Notes: generated from the sequence alone by a model not told the origin. A DNA stretch of 64,000 nt from Epiperipatus broadwayi (GCA_028023455.1 JAQFVV010006208.1:3762963-3826962); one strand, 5' to 3'. Shown: positions 42,024 through 53,737, numbered from the stretch's first letter. A program made the numbers and translations.

Positions 42024-44640
42024 TAGAGTAAGAGTTCCCAAAGTGGTCGATCTCGACCCCCTGGGGTCGATTTGAACTTTCTGGGGGTCAATAGTTTCAA
42101 TAAAAAAAGTTGGGGGTTCACGATAGCAAAAATAGACTCCCTTACTATTGCTATCTGTTTATTACTTCAAAATATCTATGACTCCAATAGGTATTTAATT
42201 AAAAAGTAAAATAATGATAAAAAAAACACTTTTTTAATAAAAACACATTATATACCAAACTTGCGAACGAAAGGTAAAATGTGTCATTAAACGAGTCACA
42301 TGTAAAAATGCATAAAAATACATGTGGCACAAACATGTCTGTGCATATATCATAGCAAGTATGGACAAAAACCATTGCATATCCACATTTCCTTGTACCT
42401 GTGACAAGACGATATTAAGGCTTTGGTGATTTTATATTGCTAAAGTTATTAATATTTGGTGTATCTGAACTTAGTTCAGTCCCATATGGCTATTTAAGTT
42501 AGATAGTTGGATTGGAAGACATAGATGTCTGAAAATTTCAGATTTTCTGCTTAATAGTTATACATTAAATAAAGTGCTGGGCTTGTCCTGGTATTTTTAA
42601 TCTAATGCTTGAATATCCTAGCACCTCACCGATAGATGCCAGTAGCAGAAACTGGTCTGCTGTTGGGGATATTCTGCAAAGCTCGTTAAGAGCTTATTTT
42701 GTGAGCTCTCTATATAACTATCAGTCTTGTATGGTCATGCTTTCTTAAAACACTATAAATTGGTTTGTTTGATTTGTGATTTGAACTTTGAATTATTTAT
42801 TTATTGAAGAGCAGTACTATGAAAAAGAAAATCAGAGGACGCAGTTTATTTATTAGAGTTTGGACAAAAATCTTCCCGTTCAAGTAAGTACATACTTTAT
42901 TGGGTTTTTTTTTATCACAAGGGCTGTCAAAATTGTTTGCTAATAAAAGTTTTGATTTCTTATGATAATAATATACTGAACCCCTCCCCCAAGAAATGCA
43001 GTCAGTATAGGACTATTTGAAGCTAGGATTCATCCTGTCATTATCAAACAAACATTTACCAATGTACCCCATATGCGAAAAAGTCTTTAACGATGATGCT
43101 ATGAAACCATTGAAACTAGAAGGTCACTTGAACAAAATTCACCCTGACAAAAAAGAAAAAGATGTGACATACTTTTAATCAAAGATAAAATTCTGAAGAG
43201 GACTACATTAGATAATATATTTGCTCCATCATTGAAGCAAAATGATGATGGATTAAGGGCATCATACAACCTATCCCTATTCACCACAAAGTCTGGTAAG
43301 CTGCACATCGTAGGGGGAAAATGATTGTACCATATCATGACTGTACTCTACAAATGTGCACAAGATGTTATAAAAAGGATTTCTTTGAGCAATAACACAG
43401 TTCAAGGACATATCAACACAATGAGTCATAACATGGAAAACTGTGTAATCATATGCAAAACATTTCCCCCCTCCAATTGGATGAGTCAACATTACCTGGT
43501 AATGAAGCTTTGTTGATGGCATACATTTGCTTTATTCAAGATCAGGAAGTGCATGAAGAGTGGCTTTTTGCTAGAAGTTTAGAAACAGACACCAGAGATG
43601 AATTTATCTTTAATTTAATGGAGCTATTTTTCCAGGGAAAGTGATTCCATCTGTTGTGACAGATGGAACACCAGTTGGTCATTATCATGGTTTTATAAGT
43701 TACCTAAAACAACATGTATCTAAAGTGCTTGCAGTTCACTGAGTAATCCATAGGCAACATCAAGTAGCCAAGAACCTTAGCGACAAATTGCACTAATCGC
43801 TTCAGTTTGTTATAACAGCTGTGAACAAAATTTGAAGTAATGCTTTGAACACTAAGCTGTTTCTTCGATATGTGAGGAAAATGACAAAGATTTCTATTGA
43901 TTGATTTTCCATACTGAAGTCCACTGGCTTTCAAAAGGTTTATGTTAGGTAAGATCTTTTGCACTTCTTCAATCTGTTTTAGAGGTTTTGGAAGATGAGA
44001 ATTCTAGTTTAAAAGAAAATTTACTTAAAAGTAAAACAGATATTGCTTATTTAACCGACTTATTTTGTAAATTTAACGATGTTAGTTTACAACTGCAAGG
44101 AGACAATTTGGATCTCATCAAAGCAAAATCGGTTATATAAGCTTTTGTTGCCAGATTAATGGTTTTTAAGCAAAATATTGCAAAATCTGAGCTTTTCCAG
44201 TCCCCAACTTATTTAAGATAGGCACAATCCAAGAAGAAAACATCTTGCTGTTTGTCAACCACTTGGAGGCTCTTCACTTACATTTCAAAACTAGGTTCAA
44301 AGATATTCTATCACTGAAAATACTGGACTGGATAATAAATGCATACACTATTAATGCAGAACCAAATATAATTTTGCATGATGACTGATAACCATCAGCA
44401 CGAATGAGATTCTCAAGGTACAATTCAAACAGGATTTTCAAAAGTTTTGGCTGCAACAAGATATTCCACTTCCATACCTGGCTCTATGGACTGTTGTACA
44501 AAAGGATTTGCTGGTATTTCCATTGTCATGTCTGATAGAGAGAGGCTTCAGTATAGTTTTAAACCTGATTCAGAACAGACATCGATTGCATATTACTGAA
44601 TGTGAAGATTTAAAAAATGCAACTCACTAATTTAAAACTG
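42024..44640 (+). pseudogene. ZBED5-like hAT transposase, decayed
   Basis: The left end gagttcccaaagtggtcg (from about 42031) and nearby ctgggggtcaatagt resemble hAT terminal inverted repeats. Coding similarity starts at about 43029: YPICEKVFNDDAMKPLKLEG, then HLNKIHPDKKEKD (BED-type zinc finger; C, C, H, H visible), ASYNLSLFTTKSGKLHIVGG, ISLSNNTVQGHINTMSHNME, LQLDESTLPGNEALLMAYIC (the QLDEST catalytic block), HGFISYLKQHVSKVLAVHC, IHRQHQVAKNLSDKLH, and near 44530 LIERGFSI...LIQNRHRLHI (C-terminal hAT dimerisation region). At least five frameshifts or stops. A degenerate C element lies inside the 5' part. No convincing right terminus found. Confidence 0.87.
42470..42735 (+). mobile_element. 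C-family element, degenerate
   Basis: It shares tcccatatggctatttaagt, gatgtctgaaaatttcag and the later gcacctca...GAAACTGGTCTG block with 40520-40860. The hammerhead core is ruined (CCGATAG). It lies within the hAT element's 5' region. Confidence 0.55.
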
Positions 44641-44662
44641 GACATAGGTAAATTGTTGACAG

Positions 44663-44770
44663 ATATCAGGTGCACCCATCTCCTTAAATTCAATTTTCCA
44701 AGCTAATTTCTTTGGCATATCAGGTGCACCCATCTCCTTAAATTCAATTTTCCAAGCTAATTTCTTTGGC
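44663..44770 (+). repeat. 54-bp tandem duplication
   Basis: Two successive identical copies of the segment beginning atatcaggtgcacccatctc, period 54. Confidence 0.95.
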
Positions 44771-45065
44771 ATTCTTATTTTTATAAAGCTGATTAAAATC
44801 TTTCATTATTGTAATTTTGTTGATGTTTAATTCTGTCTGAATATGTTGATTTTTTCACTTCGTTTTTATGTTTAATAAAGTAATTTTAATATTTGTACTT
44901 ATATTGAATTTACATATTTATTTCATAAATGTCAAAAATTAAAAAAAAAAACTCCGCTCGTATTTTTTTTGCTTTAACACATATCTTACATTTCACATTT
45001 CAGTGATCACTTATTGTGTTGAATTTATTAAGAACACTACAGTTTTGGGAGAACATGTTTTCTTT

Positions 45066-45174
45066 TTTTCTTCTTCTTTTTTTTTTTATGTGTCAAAGTG
45101 TTGGCCGGGAAGTGAACCCTGGGACAACTGCTTGTATGGCAGCTGTTCTAACCACTTGGCCACCAACACTTGAC
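45066..45174 (-). mobile_element. tRNA-derived SINE with perfect target duplication
   Basis: The tRNA-like body is in minus orientation (ggccaagtggttagaaca box A-like; cagggttcacttcccgg box B-like) with a pyrimidine-rich tract on the left. The 14-bp sequence aacatgttttcttt is at 45052-45065 and again at 45175-45188. Confidence 0.9.
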
Positions 45175-45189
45175 AACATGTTTTCTTTT

Positions 45190-46065
45190 AGTCAAGATAT
45201 AACCCATTTTTACTGTTCTTTTATTTGGATGCTTTCTTGTCCATAGGGATTTATCATTTTTCTTAAAGAATTTATGTTATAAGGTTTTCCTTTTTCTGAG
45301 AACTTCACAACTTTTGTGTTCTCTCATTTTTATCATCATAGTCAAATTTACTCTTAGCACTTTTATCATTCAATTATTTACCAATTCTAGCCTTTCCATC
45401 TTCATGATAATTTTAAAATATTGTTTGGTTTGATCAAAAGCTTTTTGTATATCCATATAAAAATCCTCAACTTTTTCATCTCCACGAGAACTTGTTGGGG
45501 CATAAAACTAAATTATCAGCATATTGTATCTCCCATTAAATTGAATAACTAATCTCGTCACTTTGTCTGATACACTATCAATCTCCACAATGTTTTTTCA
45601 TTTTTTATTTATAATAAATCCTACTCCATTTGTGCTTCCAATTTTGGTGCCATTGTAGCATAGTGGAGGCCCATTTTTTAAATCATCTCTTCACCCTTTC
45701 TTCTAACTTCACAACGTTAAAAATCTCTCATTCAGTATTAGATAGTTCTTCTTCATGTGACGTTTCTCCACTTGAAAGTGATCTTCAGTTCACTTTAATA
45801 AGGGGTGATTACCAATGGTCACATGGATTCCAATCAGGGATTCATAGCATCCTTCACTTTTTTGGCAACTGCTGTCTTGGCTGATTATTTTACAGCTTTG
45901 TAGAAATAAAAACCATAATTTAGTTTTGTCTGTCAGGATTGTAAATATTTACCTAAAAAAGTTCATTCACATACTCATTCATTCTGCCTTTAAGAAAACT
46001 TGAAGAGCTATTTCAATTGAAAACTATCAGGCAATTAAAAAAGAAAGATCATGGTATTTCTTTGT
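45190..46065. other. AT-rich stretch with possible LINE debris
   Basis: At 45310-45660 the minus strand has weak resemblance to endonuclease-RT LINE sequence (for example IYKKLLIKPN-like and catctccacgagaacttg). Too decayed to assign. Nothing else recognised. Confidence 0.3.
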
Positions 46066-46068
46066 CCC

Positions 46069-47250
46069 AATCATCATTATCATCAACCATTATAAATACA
46101 CTGCAGGATAAGGCTCTCTCCAAGTTCAACCCATCTTCTCCAATCTTTAGCTTTTTTTCTCCACATCACCCCTGCACACTTTCTTATTTCAACCATCCAT
46201 CTCACATGTGGTCTCTTACAATCTCTTGGAATCTGGTTTAAGATTTCAATTGCTCATCTATTATCATTTCTTCTAGCAATATGTCCAGCCTAACTCCACT
46301 TCAGTCTTTAATTTTTTCAATGAGGTTTGTTTTCTTACCCATATATTTAAAGTTGTAATTATAAATTTATTAAATGCACATTGATTATGTAAGTAATATT
46401 TACTGAGGCTATAACCTCGATAATATGCGTATAAAATGCGATAGTAGGGACCTCTACAGGCGTTTTAACCACAAGCTTACGCTATGGAAGAAAAGAGGGG
46501 AACCCTTCTTTACTTCAATTTACTTTCTATTTAAATAGGTGAAGCTAAAGCGGTTAGATCTGTGAGTGTGAAGCCATTCAATACTTCACTGATTAAGTCC
46601 ACATTTCTTATTACACATTAATACTCGCGAAATCTTTCGATTTACGAGTCAATGGAAAGATTTTATATTTAGAAATCTATTACAGTAATTAATGTGTAAT
46701 AAGAAATGAGGACTTAATCAGTGAAGTATTGAATAGCTTCACGCTCACAGATCTAACCGCTTCAGCTTCACCTATTTAAATAGAAAGTAGGGTGAAGTAA
46801 AGAAGGGTTCCCCTCTTTTCTTTCATAGCATAAGCTTGTGGTTAAAACACCTGTAGAGCTCACTACTATCACATTTTATATGCATATTATCGAGGTTATA
46901 GCCTCAGTAAATATTACTTACCCATATATTGCGTTTTTCATCTCTTCTTGTTACTCCTAACATGCATCTCTCCATATTTCTTAGAGTGGTCTGAAGTCTC
47001 TGTATTGATCTTCTATTAAGTGTCTAAGTCTCAGATCCATAAGTAAGAACTGGTAAAACACATTTATTAAAAACCTTCCTTTTCAAACACATAAGCATAT
47101 TTCCTTTTAATATCAAGTTATTTCTGCCAAAAGCACTCCAACCAAGTTTAATTCTATGATTAATTTCATCCATTATGTTTCCATCTGTATTAATAATCTG
47201 ATTAAGGTATTTATAACTGTTAACTTCTTCTAACCCATCTATATGAAGGT
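46069..47250 (-). pseudogene. RTE-like LINE 3' part, split by an insertion
   Basis: The RTE 3' end (46069-46345; ataatggttgatgataatga and the segment for WTIEI) resumes at 46917-47250 (segment for QRLQ, then the NNYKYL-like end). The sequence cttacccatatatt is present at both edges of the interruption (46333-46346 and 46917-46930), so the 571-bp piece between is an insertion with a ~14-bp target duplication. Frameshifts prevent coding. Confidence 0.8.
46347..46916. mobile_element. Palindromic dimer of the ~346-bp element
   Basis: Two inverted copies (about 46390-46620 and 46690-46916) meet around tttagaaatctattac. Each holds gaagggttcccctctttt/aaaagaggggaaccctt, taagcttgtggtt or its inverse, and cgaggttatagcctcagtaa at the outer side. 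The element inserted into the RTE, duplicating cttacccatatatt. Confidence 0.85.
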
Positions 47251-47254
47251 TAAA

Positions 47255-47938
47255 AGCTTATAAACTATGCTGGTGGCTACATGTTGTGAGCAGTCCATCA
47301 TGTTTGCATACTGTAGGAATAAGCATTTATTAATAATAGCTGTCAATGAGAGCATATGAAGCAGACATTAAAAATTTACCCTGCTTGGTTACTTTAACAT
47401 CTTAAAAAGCATCAAAGGGTATCCTTTTAGTTGACATCAAAACACTTTTTATTATTGTTAACATTAATATATTAGCATTTATTTCACCAGTACAGATTGC
47501 TCTGGAATCCTCTAACTAGTAGACGACTGGTTAGGGTGACTATTTCCCAACTATAACAATCTCTAAGACTACTTGTCATGAAAAAAATTTCTATGATTCA
47601 CCCACATTGGATTAAATTTCAAATTATGGGCATAGGAAGTGAGTGCTTTATTCATTTCATCACAAACCCTTTATGACATGACATGAATTAAAAATATATT
47701 TTCCTAATGTTTTTTATTACAAAGACTCATACTGAAGATGGAACTGTATTTGACCGAAAGGTTAAAAATGCTTTTGTTAGATCTTCGAATTTAATTAGAA
47801 ATAAACTTCATACAATATATCAATTAAGTCAGCATAGTTTATGATTAAATTTGCAACATGTAGATGACTGGATCCACAGTATACTTATCCAAGTTTAAAA
47901 TTTTGTTCTTTGTCTTCCACTCTATATTTCTTTTTCTT
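47255..47938. other. AT-rich stretch, nothing recognised
   Basis: No gene or repeat recognised. Confidence 0.4.
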
Positions 47939-47939
47939 C

Positions 47940-48322
47940 AGAGGCACAACTCCGCATTCAGTAGCACCATTCAGTGCAATCCAGAGTAATCAATGGATGT
48001 AGGAAGGTTTGTGTATAAAATCCCTACATAGTTCATACTCATCCAATATCCCCAGATGAGTTTCTAGCTTGTGCTTTCATCAGTGAGGAGTTTTGGATCT
48101 GAAAGGATTGTACCTAGATCTTGGGATCTAATGCAACATTCCAGCAGCCATTTTTGCATTTTTAGCTAACTATAAAGCTTTGAGTCCAAAATGAAAACAC
48201 AAAAATGTTTTAAGCTGAGCTCATTAGCTTGCATAGTTGTATAGATCTGAACCCAGTTTCTGCATATTTATTGATTACTCTGGCTTGCACTAAGTGGTGC
48301 TACTGGATGAAGAGTTTTGTCC
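47940..48322. mobile_element. A-family foldback, right arm cut by a LINE
   Basis: Left arm 47955-48200 (minus) and right arm 48240-48320 (plus). The minus motif (48055-48115) reads CTGATGA, A-AGC-ACAA-GCT-A, GAAAC-TC-ATC and has the two-block stem I (ATCCAA/TTGGAT, TCCTCA/TGGGGA). The right arm stops where LINE sequence starts. Confidence 0.6.
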
Positions 48323-49290
48323 ATAATAAATATGATGTAGCTAGAATTGTATGGAAGGGAGTTGCAGTAGCAGGGTTAACATATGGTAATGATGCATTAT
48401 GTGTTAATAAAAGAATTTTAGATTATTTAGAGAAAATACAAAGGGAAGTAGGAAGACATGCATTAGATGCAGAGATGTGGACAGCAAAGGAGGCAATTCA
48501 AGGAGAAATGGGATGGTCAAGTTTTTATATGAGAGATGCAAAAAGTAAAATGAAAATGTTTGGTAGGTTGCAGTTTATGGATAGTAAAAGAATAGCCAAA
48601 ATAATGTTTAATTGGGTTATGAATAAAGGGCAGATAACAAGATGGGTGAGAAAGGTAATATAGTATGCAAAAGATTTGGATAAAGAATTTATATCAGTAT
48701 ACTTATATAAAAGGTGGGATGATTGTGTTAGGAGGATTGTTGAGTATTATAGTGATAAGGAATGGGATAAAAGAATAGAAGCATTAATAAAAAATAGGGA
48801 GTTAGAGAAATGGAGAACTAGTATGGAGGGTAAGAAGAATTTAAATATATATAGAAGTAAACGGAATATTGGATGCGAGTTAATTTATGATAATAGTAAG
48901 GAAAGTAGTTTATTGTTTAAGGCTCGAACAGGATCTTTAGCAACAAGAGAATATACATGTAAATGGAAAACTATGGGTGATTTAGTGTGAAAATTGTGTA
49001 AGGAAGGTATAGGAAATATTAGGCATCTGTTGATTGAATTGAAATGCTTGAAAGCAGAAAGGGTACAGATAATGAAGTTATGGGAGAATAGATATGAATA
49101 AAGTGATTATACAGAAAGTGAGTTATTGGTTTTTATGCTGGGGTTGTGAAAAGATAAGGGGGATTTAGATATAAAGGCCATAGAGTTGACAAAGATTATG
49201 TTGTGGAAATGGGATGGGACAGAATATGGGAAGACTTAGAGTGGGGAATGGAAAATAAAGTGGCTAATAGGTTTATCTAGGCATAATTGC
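48323..49290 (+). pseudogene. CR1/jockey-like LINE, 3' end
   Basis: The translation continues across stops at 48661 and 48988: ARIVWKGVAVAGLTYGNDAL, LEKIQREVGRHALDA, EAIQGEMGWSSFYMRDAKSK, then RWDDCVRRIVEYY, LLFKARTGSLATREYTCKWK, and LCKEGIGNIRHLLIE (a C-x2-C...H zinc-knuckle-like end, with the first Cys in KLCKEG). The order is that of the C-terminal region of LINE ORF2 proteins common in ticks and molluscs. RT core and endonuclease are absent. Only a few stops in ~320 codons suggest relative youth. The 3' UTR extends to about 49370. Confidence 0.75.
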
Positions 49291-49643
49291 TGAGATATTC
49301 TTGACTTCGTTTAAGAAGAAGCCAAAATACATCACATCATGTCTCTGTGAAAAACAGCGTGTGTAATCATGAAGAATGGCGATCATGTGATCTTCTAAAT
49401 TTCCCAGCATTTTAAATGAAGGATTGCAACCTGCAATATTAAGAATGGAAACGTTTCAGATAATGATGGAATTATAATCAATATTTTAAAAGAATACAGG
49501 TGAAGAAATAGAAAAATTGTTTGTAAAGTTGTATACTGAATGTTCAAATAATAGACATATAGAATGCAGTAATAACATTGATATTTTTTTAAAAAAGAAA
49601 ATATTAGAATTACAAAGCTATCAGTCTTTTGTCAGTTCCATAT

Positions 49644-49900
49644 AGCAAGCTGGATTTAAAAGAGATTTTAGCACAGTAGATTACATCTAAATATTAAGAG
49701 AAGTTGTAGAAAAGACCTCAACCCAAAGCAGCAAGCTGGATTTGAAAGAGATTTTAGAACAATGGATTACATCCAAATATTAAGAGAAGTTGTAGAAAAG
49801 ACCTTAAACCAAAGCAACAAACTGGGTTTAAAGGAGATTTTAGCACAGTGGATTACATCCAAGTATTAAGAAAACTTGTAGAAAAGACCAATGAATATGA
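49644..49900 (+). repeat. 86-bp tandem triplication within the RTE
   Basis: Segments starting agcaagctggattt recur at 49644, 49730 and 49816 (third copy slightly changed). The unit is not a multiple of three, so each copy shifts the frame. Together they code the 'QAGFRxxFSTxDYIQxL' part of RT three times. Confidence 0.9.
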
Positions 49901-50271
49901 TATTCCCGTTATGCTTTGGATTTGTAGATTATCAAAAGCATTTGATTCTATAAGCATTTCCGCAGTGATTAAATCATTAATCATCAAGAATATTCTGAAG
50001 AATATTTATAAAAATGTAACATTAATGATAAGATTACATAGTAATCCTAAAAAGATTAATATTAAGAAAGGTGTACAATGACAAGAACTATTTTGGAAAT
50101 TAAATAAAAAAACTAAGGAAGTAAAAGTATATGGAGATTATTTAAATCATCTATATTTTACAGATGATATGATGGTTTTTGTAAGTAATGCTTCCGAGCT
50201 TCAGAAAAGGTTGCAAAATTAAACAAGTAGGACTAAAGATAAATGCTAAAAAGATTAATGTCTAATGGACC

Positions 50272-50300
50272 CTCCCCCCCCCCCCCAAAAAAAAAAAAAT
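50272..50300 (+). repeat. Poly-C/poly-A tract
   Basis: A C-rich run followed directly by an A-run, interrupting RTE sequence. A similar C-run lies at 35357-35369. Confidence 0.9.
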
Positions 50301-50516
50301 AAAGCTTGACAATGATGAATTGGAAGAACTAACAATTACAAATATCTTGGTCAGATTATTAATATGGATGGAAACCGAATAATTGAAATTATTTGTAAAA
50401 TTGAACTTAGCTGTAATACTTTTGGTAGAAATAATTTAGTATTAAAAGAAAATATGCCTATGTGATTGAAAAGTTTTTTTACCAGCTCTTATTTATGAAA
50501 TTGAGGCATATAACAG

Positions 50517-50815
50517 AAGAGTCATCATCATCAACCATTATCACTCCACTGCAGGATGAAGGTCTCTCCAAGTTCAACCCAACTGCTCTGATCTTTAGCT
50601 TCTCTTATTCACATCACACCTGCTTTTATCCACATCACACATGCATACTTTTTTATTTCATCCATCAATCTCACATGTGGTCTTTTTCTGGGTCTTTTAC
50701 AATCTCTTGGAATCCAGTTTAAGATTTCAATTGTCCATCTATTATCATTTCTTTTAGCAATATGTCCAGCCCAACTCCACTTCAGCCTTTTAATTTTTTC
50801 AATGAGGTCAGATAT
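50517..50815 (-). mobile_element. 5'-truncated RTE-like LINE inside a plus-strand RTE
   Basis: A ~300-bp copy of the family 3' end, in opposite orientation to its host. The 3' terminus gataatggttgatgatgatg is at the left edge. The host loses the stretch between its 'NRR' and 'GVTRR' codons, so insertion came with a deletion, or the piece is a local inversion. Confidence 0.75.
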
Positions 50816-51144
50816 GGGTAACAAGAAGAGGTTGAAAATGAATTAGACAGGAGAGAAAACAGGTATTATTGGCATCATGGTAAGAACTAGGAGTCAGAAG
50901 AAAAGCCATATAGATATATTGTTAAAAAAGATGACAATGGATGGACAGTTGAAATCTCAAACTTGATCCCAAAAGATTCTGAAAGACGTAGAAAGAGACC
51001 ATGTATGAGATGGATAGATGAAATAAGGACATTTATTGGTATGTTGTCAAGAAAAGAGGCTAGAGGTTGGAGAAACTGGATTAAATTTGGAAAGACTTCA
51101 TTCTACCAGTAGTTAAATAGTTGTTGAAAATGATAATAATGACT

Positions 51145-51868
51145 GAAAGCTGGTACCATGTAATATGACTTTTGCTCATGCTTTGGAGAGGCGTCATATG
51201 GCAATGGGTGTTCAGCTTATGGTTTGCTTTTATCTTTATATTTTTTATCCACTTTCTCAACCCTTATCTTCAATTTCATCATCACTTATTTGCAAGCTTC
51301 TCAAAATTCAAGGTCTACCTAATAATTTTTAATCAATAACAAATCAATCTTAGAAGATACGTCCTATTTAAATATATCATAAATTTTTCTTCCATGATTT
51401 AAGATTTTTAATTATATTTATTATGCATTATGTGTAGCCTAACATGAGAGGGTTTTCTTTTAATTTAAAAAAAGGCAAACACTTTGTTAAACCGTACAAT
51501 CGATTAAAAAATATTATAAATTGTTAAAGTTTATTTATACATTGAATCAATCCTCCCTAAATTGTAAAAAACTTTTCTATAATTAATTTTGTCTTAATGG
51601 AATCATATACTTAAAATAGAATAAACACATTTAAAAATAAATGCAAGATTTCATCAACAACAAAAAAAATATTAATTAATTTTCAAGAGAAGGTTATTAT
51701 TATAAAATGTTAAAATAAAGTTTTAAATACGGTTGACTGTCATAACAATTTTGTCTTATTGCTATTTGAAATTCCAAGTTACCACAGTTTTAACACGAAA
51801 CTCCCAATACTTATGCAAATATTAGATGTTATATATATATAAGTAAGCGTAATGGTGCTCAAGGCTAA
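51145..51868. other. AT-rich stretch, nothing recognised
   Basis: No gene or repeat recognised. Confidence 0.4.
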
Positions 51869-51869
51869 T

Positions 51870-52530
51870 ACTGTGCAAATTTGAATTTTATAATTGCAGT
51901 TTGTAATGTTATGATTTGACTATTTATTAGTCTACATTCAGAATATGTTATATTTACCTGTTTAAAGAGATTCATTTAAACTTCTCTGTATCAATTTTTC
52001 AGTCTCTGTGGGCAAGTTGCAATATTTAGTGTTTATATAAGTATATTAGACTATTAGTAAAGGTGAGATTCCACCTTTATTGTTAAAAGGTTGCCTTGAC
52101 AACAGTTTGAAATTGTTGATTGTTATTGACATTGGGATTGTCTAAGTGTTGAATGGTTTTTAACTATTACTTACAAACCCATTTAATCTTGAACATTATT
52201 ACACTTATTATTTAAGCAATAATTTGGGTGCAATTTAATATTTGCTATTGTAGTTTGTAATGTTATAATTGACTACTTATTAGTCTGCATTCAGAATAGG
52301 TTATATTTACATGTTTAAAGATGTTTATTTAGACTTCATTGTATCAATAATTTCAATATTTGTGGTCAAGTTGCAATCTTTAGCGTCTATATAAGTGTAT
52401 TAGACTATTAATAAAAGTGGAATTCCATCTTTATTGTTAAAAAAAGGTTGCCTTGACAACAGGTTGAAATTATTCATTGTTATTGATATTGGGATTGTTT
52501 AAATGTTGACTGGTTTTTAATGATATATAG
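51870..52530 (+). repeat. H repeat: two tandem ~330-bp units
   Basis: Same family as 30470-31092; the landmark ttgccttgacaacag occurs at about 52090 and 52447, and taattgactacttattagtc-like blocks at 51915 and 52265. Both loci have about two units and similar divergence. Confidence 0.8.
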
Positions 52531-52679
52531 AAGCAGGGAGATTAAGGATCTGATCTCTATAGCTTGCTCAAGCAGTCGTAAGTAAAATTGGTTTGTAAAT
52601 GTGGTTGAGACAAAATCTTCCACTTCTCAACATCCATCATCACAGAGTCTATGACAATTTTTTCACAAATAACTATAAT

Positions 52680-52832
52680 TAAAATATCACATGATCACTA
52701 TCTCTTATACTAGCACATAATTGGATGAGTAGGCATTAGATAGGGATTTTATGCACAAGCCTTCTGGCATTCATTGTTTACTCTGGTTGGCACAGGGTGG
52801 CACTACTGTATGGAGAGTTTTGCTTTGTTTAT
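52680..52832 (+). mobile_element. A-family fragment
   Basis: Contains atcacatgatcactatctct joined to ggatgagtaggcattagata, so the ribozyme-like block is deleted. It ends in ggagagttttgc. Confidence 0.6.
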
Positions 52833-52839
52833 AATTAAA

Positions 52840-53260
52840 ATAAATGTATAAAAAGTTGTATAGGCAATCTTTACTTTCCATAAATGCATATTTCTATAAA
52901 CTTCCTAGTGTGTATAAAAAAATTGAACTCCAAACCTCACAGCTCTTGCTTATGTCGTCTTATTCTGTGGAAATATATTGTTTCTTATTTTCTCATATTT
53001 GGCCACCATGTTTACTATTTATTAAGTAATGTGCATGTGAATAAAATTTGATTTAGACAATGAATCAAAAAGTGCTTATTCAAAATAGCAATGCTATCTT
53101 GGGTATTTTAAATGTCATATAAATGTACAGAAGGAGTAAAAAATGTTGATTTTTATCAATCTATTACAAGCATAAGCAAAATAATCCAATTCATGCAATA
53201 TCTTTTGGCATGTCTATGCATATTTCAATATTAAAATTATTTTCCTTTAAAGCTATTCTA
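52840..53260. other. AT-rich stretch, nothing recognised
   Basis: No gene or repeat recognised. Confidence 0.4.
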
Positions 53261-53296
53261 AAAAATCTATAGTGACACCATTACCATAGTAAATTA

Positions 53297-53690
53297 TAAT
53301 ATTAATAAGCTAATAAGCTAATGCACATTGTAGATTTAATTATATAAATGAATACTCTCACTTTCCAAATACAAGATAAAGTCTTTTTGAAAAGATCAAA
53401 TGAATCATCTATCTTTTTGACCCAAACATTTATGTATGGGCAAATCTGAAGTATTTGGAAACGAGAGCGTGAAGATGTTAAGCGATCACTGATAACATCT
53501 TCACGCTCTCATTTCCAAATACTTAAGATTTTCCCATACATAAACATTTGGGTCAAAAAGATAGATTGATTCATTCTATCTTTTCACAAAGACTTTATCT
53601 TGTGTTTGGAAAGTGGGAGTATTCATTTATAGTTAAATCTACAAAGCACATGTGCATTAGCTTATTGGCTTATTAATATTACAGTTTATA
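53297..53690. mobile_element. J-family foldback, ~390-bp hairpin
   Basis: Arms of about 190 bp pair around tgttaagcgatcactgataaca (centre about 53485). Each contains acttaagattttcccataca or its inverse counterpart, caagataaagtct, and aagctaataagctaatgcac or the inverse. The arms are highly similar. Confidence 0.85.
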
Positions 53691-53737
53691 AAAACATAGC
53701 GCTATATAAAATAAATGTCTTATTTACATAGTAAATT

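Larger units (their letters stand above)
49440..51140 (+). pseudogene. RTE-like LINE with internal triplication and inserted inverse RTE
   Basis: Plus-strand RTE RT sequence: weak 5' part, triplicated segment (49644-49900), TVDYIQVLRKLVEKTNEYDI and SKAFDSI (49840-49960; motif A region), DYLNHLYFTDDMMVFVSNAS (50140-50190; catalytic 'RFADDIVLI', here FTDD), NNYKYLGQIINMDGN (50330-50375), LPALIYEIEAYNRR (50475-50519). At 50517 a minus-oriented RTE 3' fragment intervenes; plus sequence resumes at about 50813 (WVTRRG) and runs to the 3' end. Multiple frameshifts. Confidence 0.8.

Noticed and set aside
43277-43522. Minus-strand 81-codon frame overlapping the hAT fossil
   Set aside because: A shadow of the plus-strand transposase remnant.
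46471-46868. Retroviral or LTR-element terminal repeats
   Set aside because: The repeats are inverted, non-coding and short, and no gag-pol, primer site or polypurine tract is seen.
48229-48663. 144-codon frame as a host gene
   Set aside because: The first ~30 codons are A-family repeat and the rest is LINE ORF2 C-terminus that continues past the stop.
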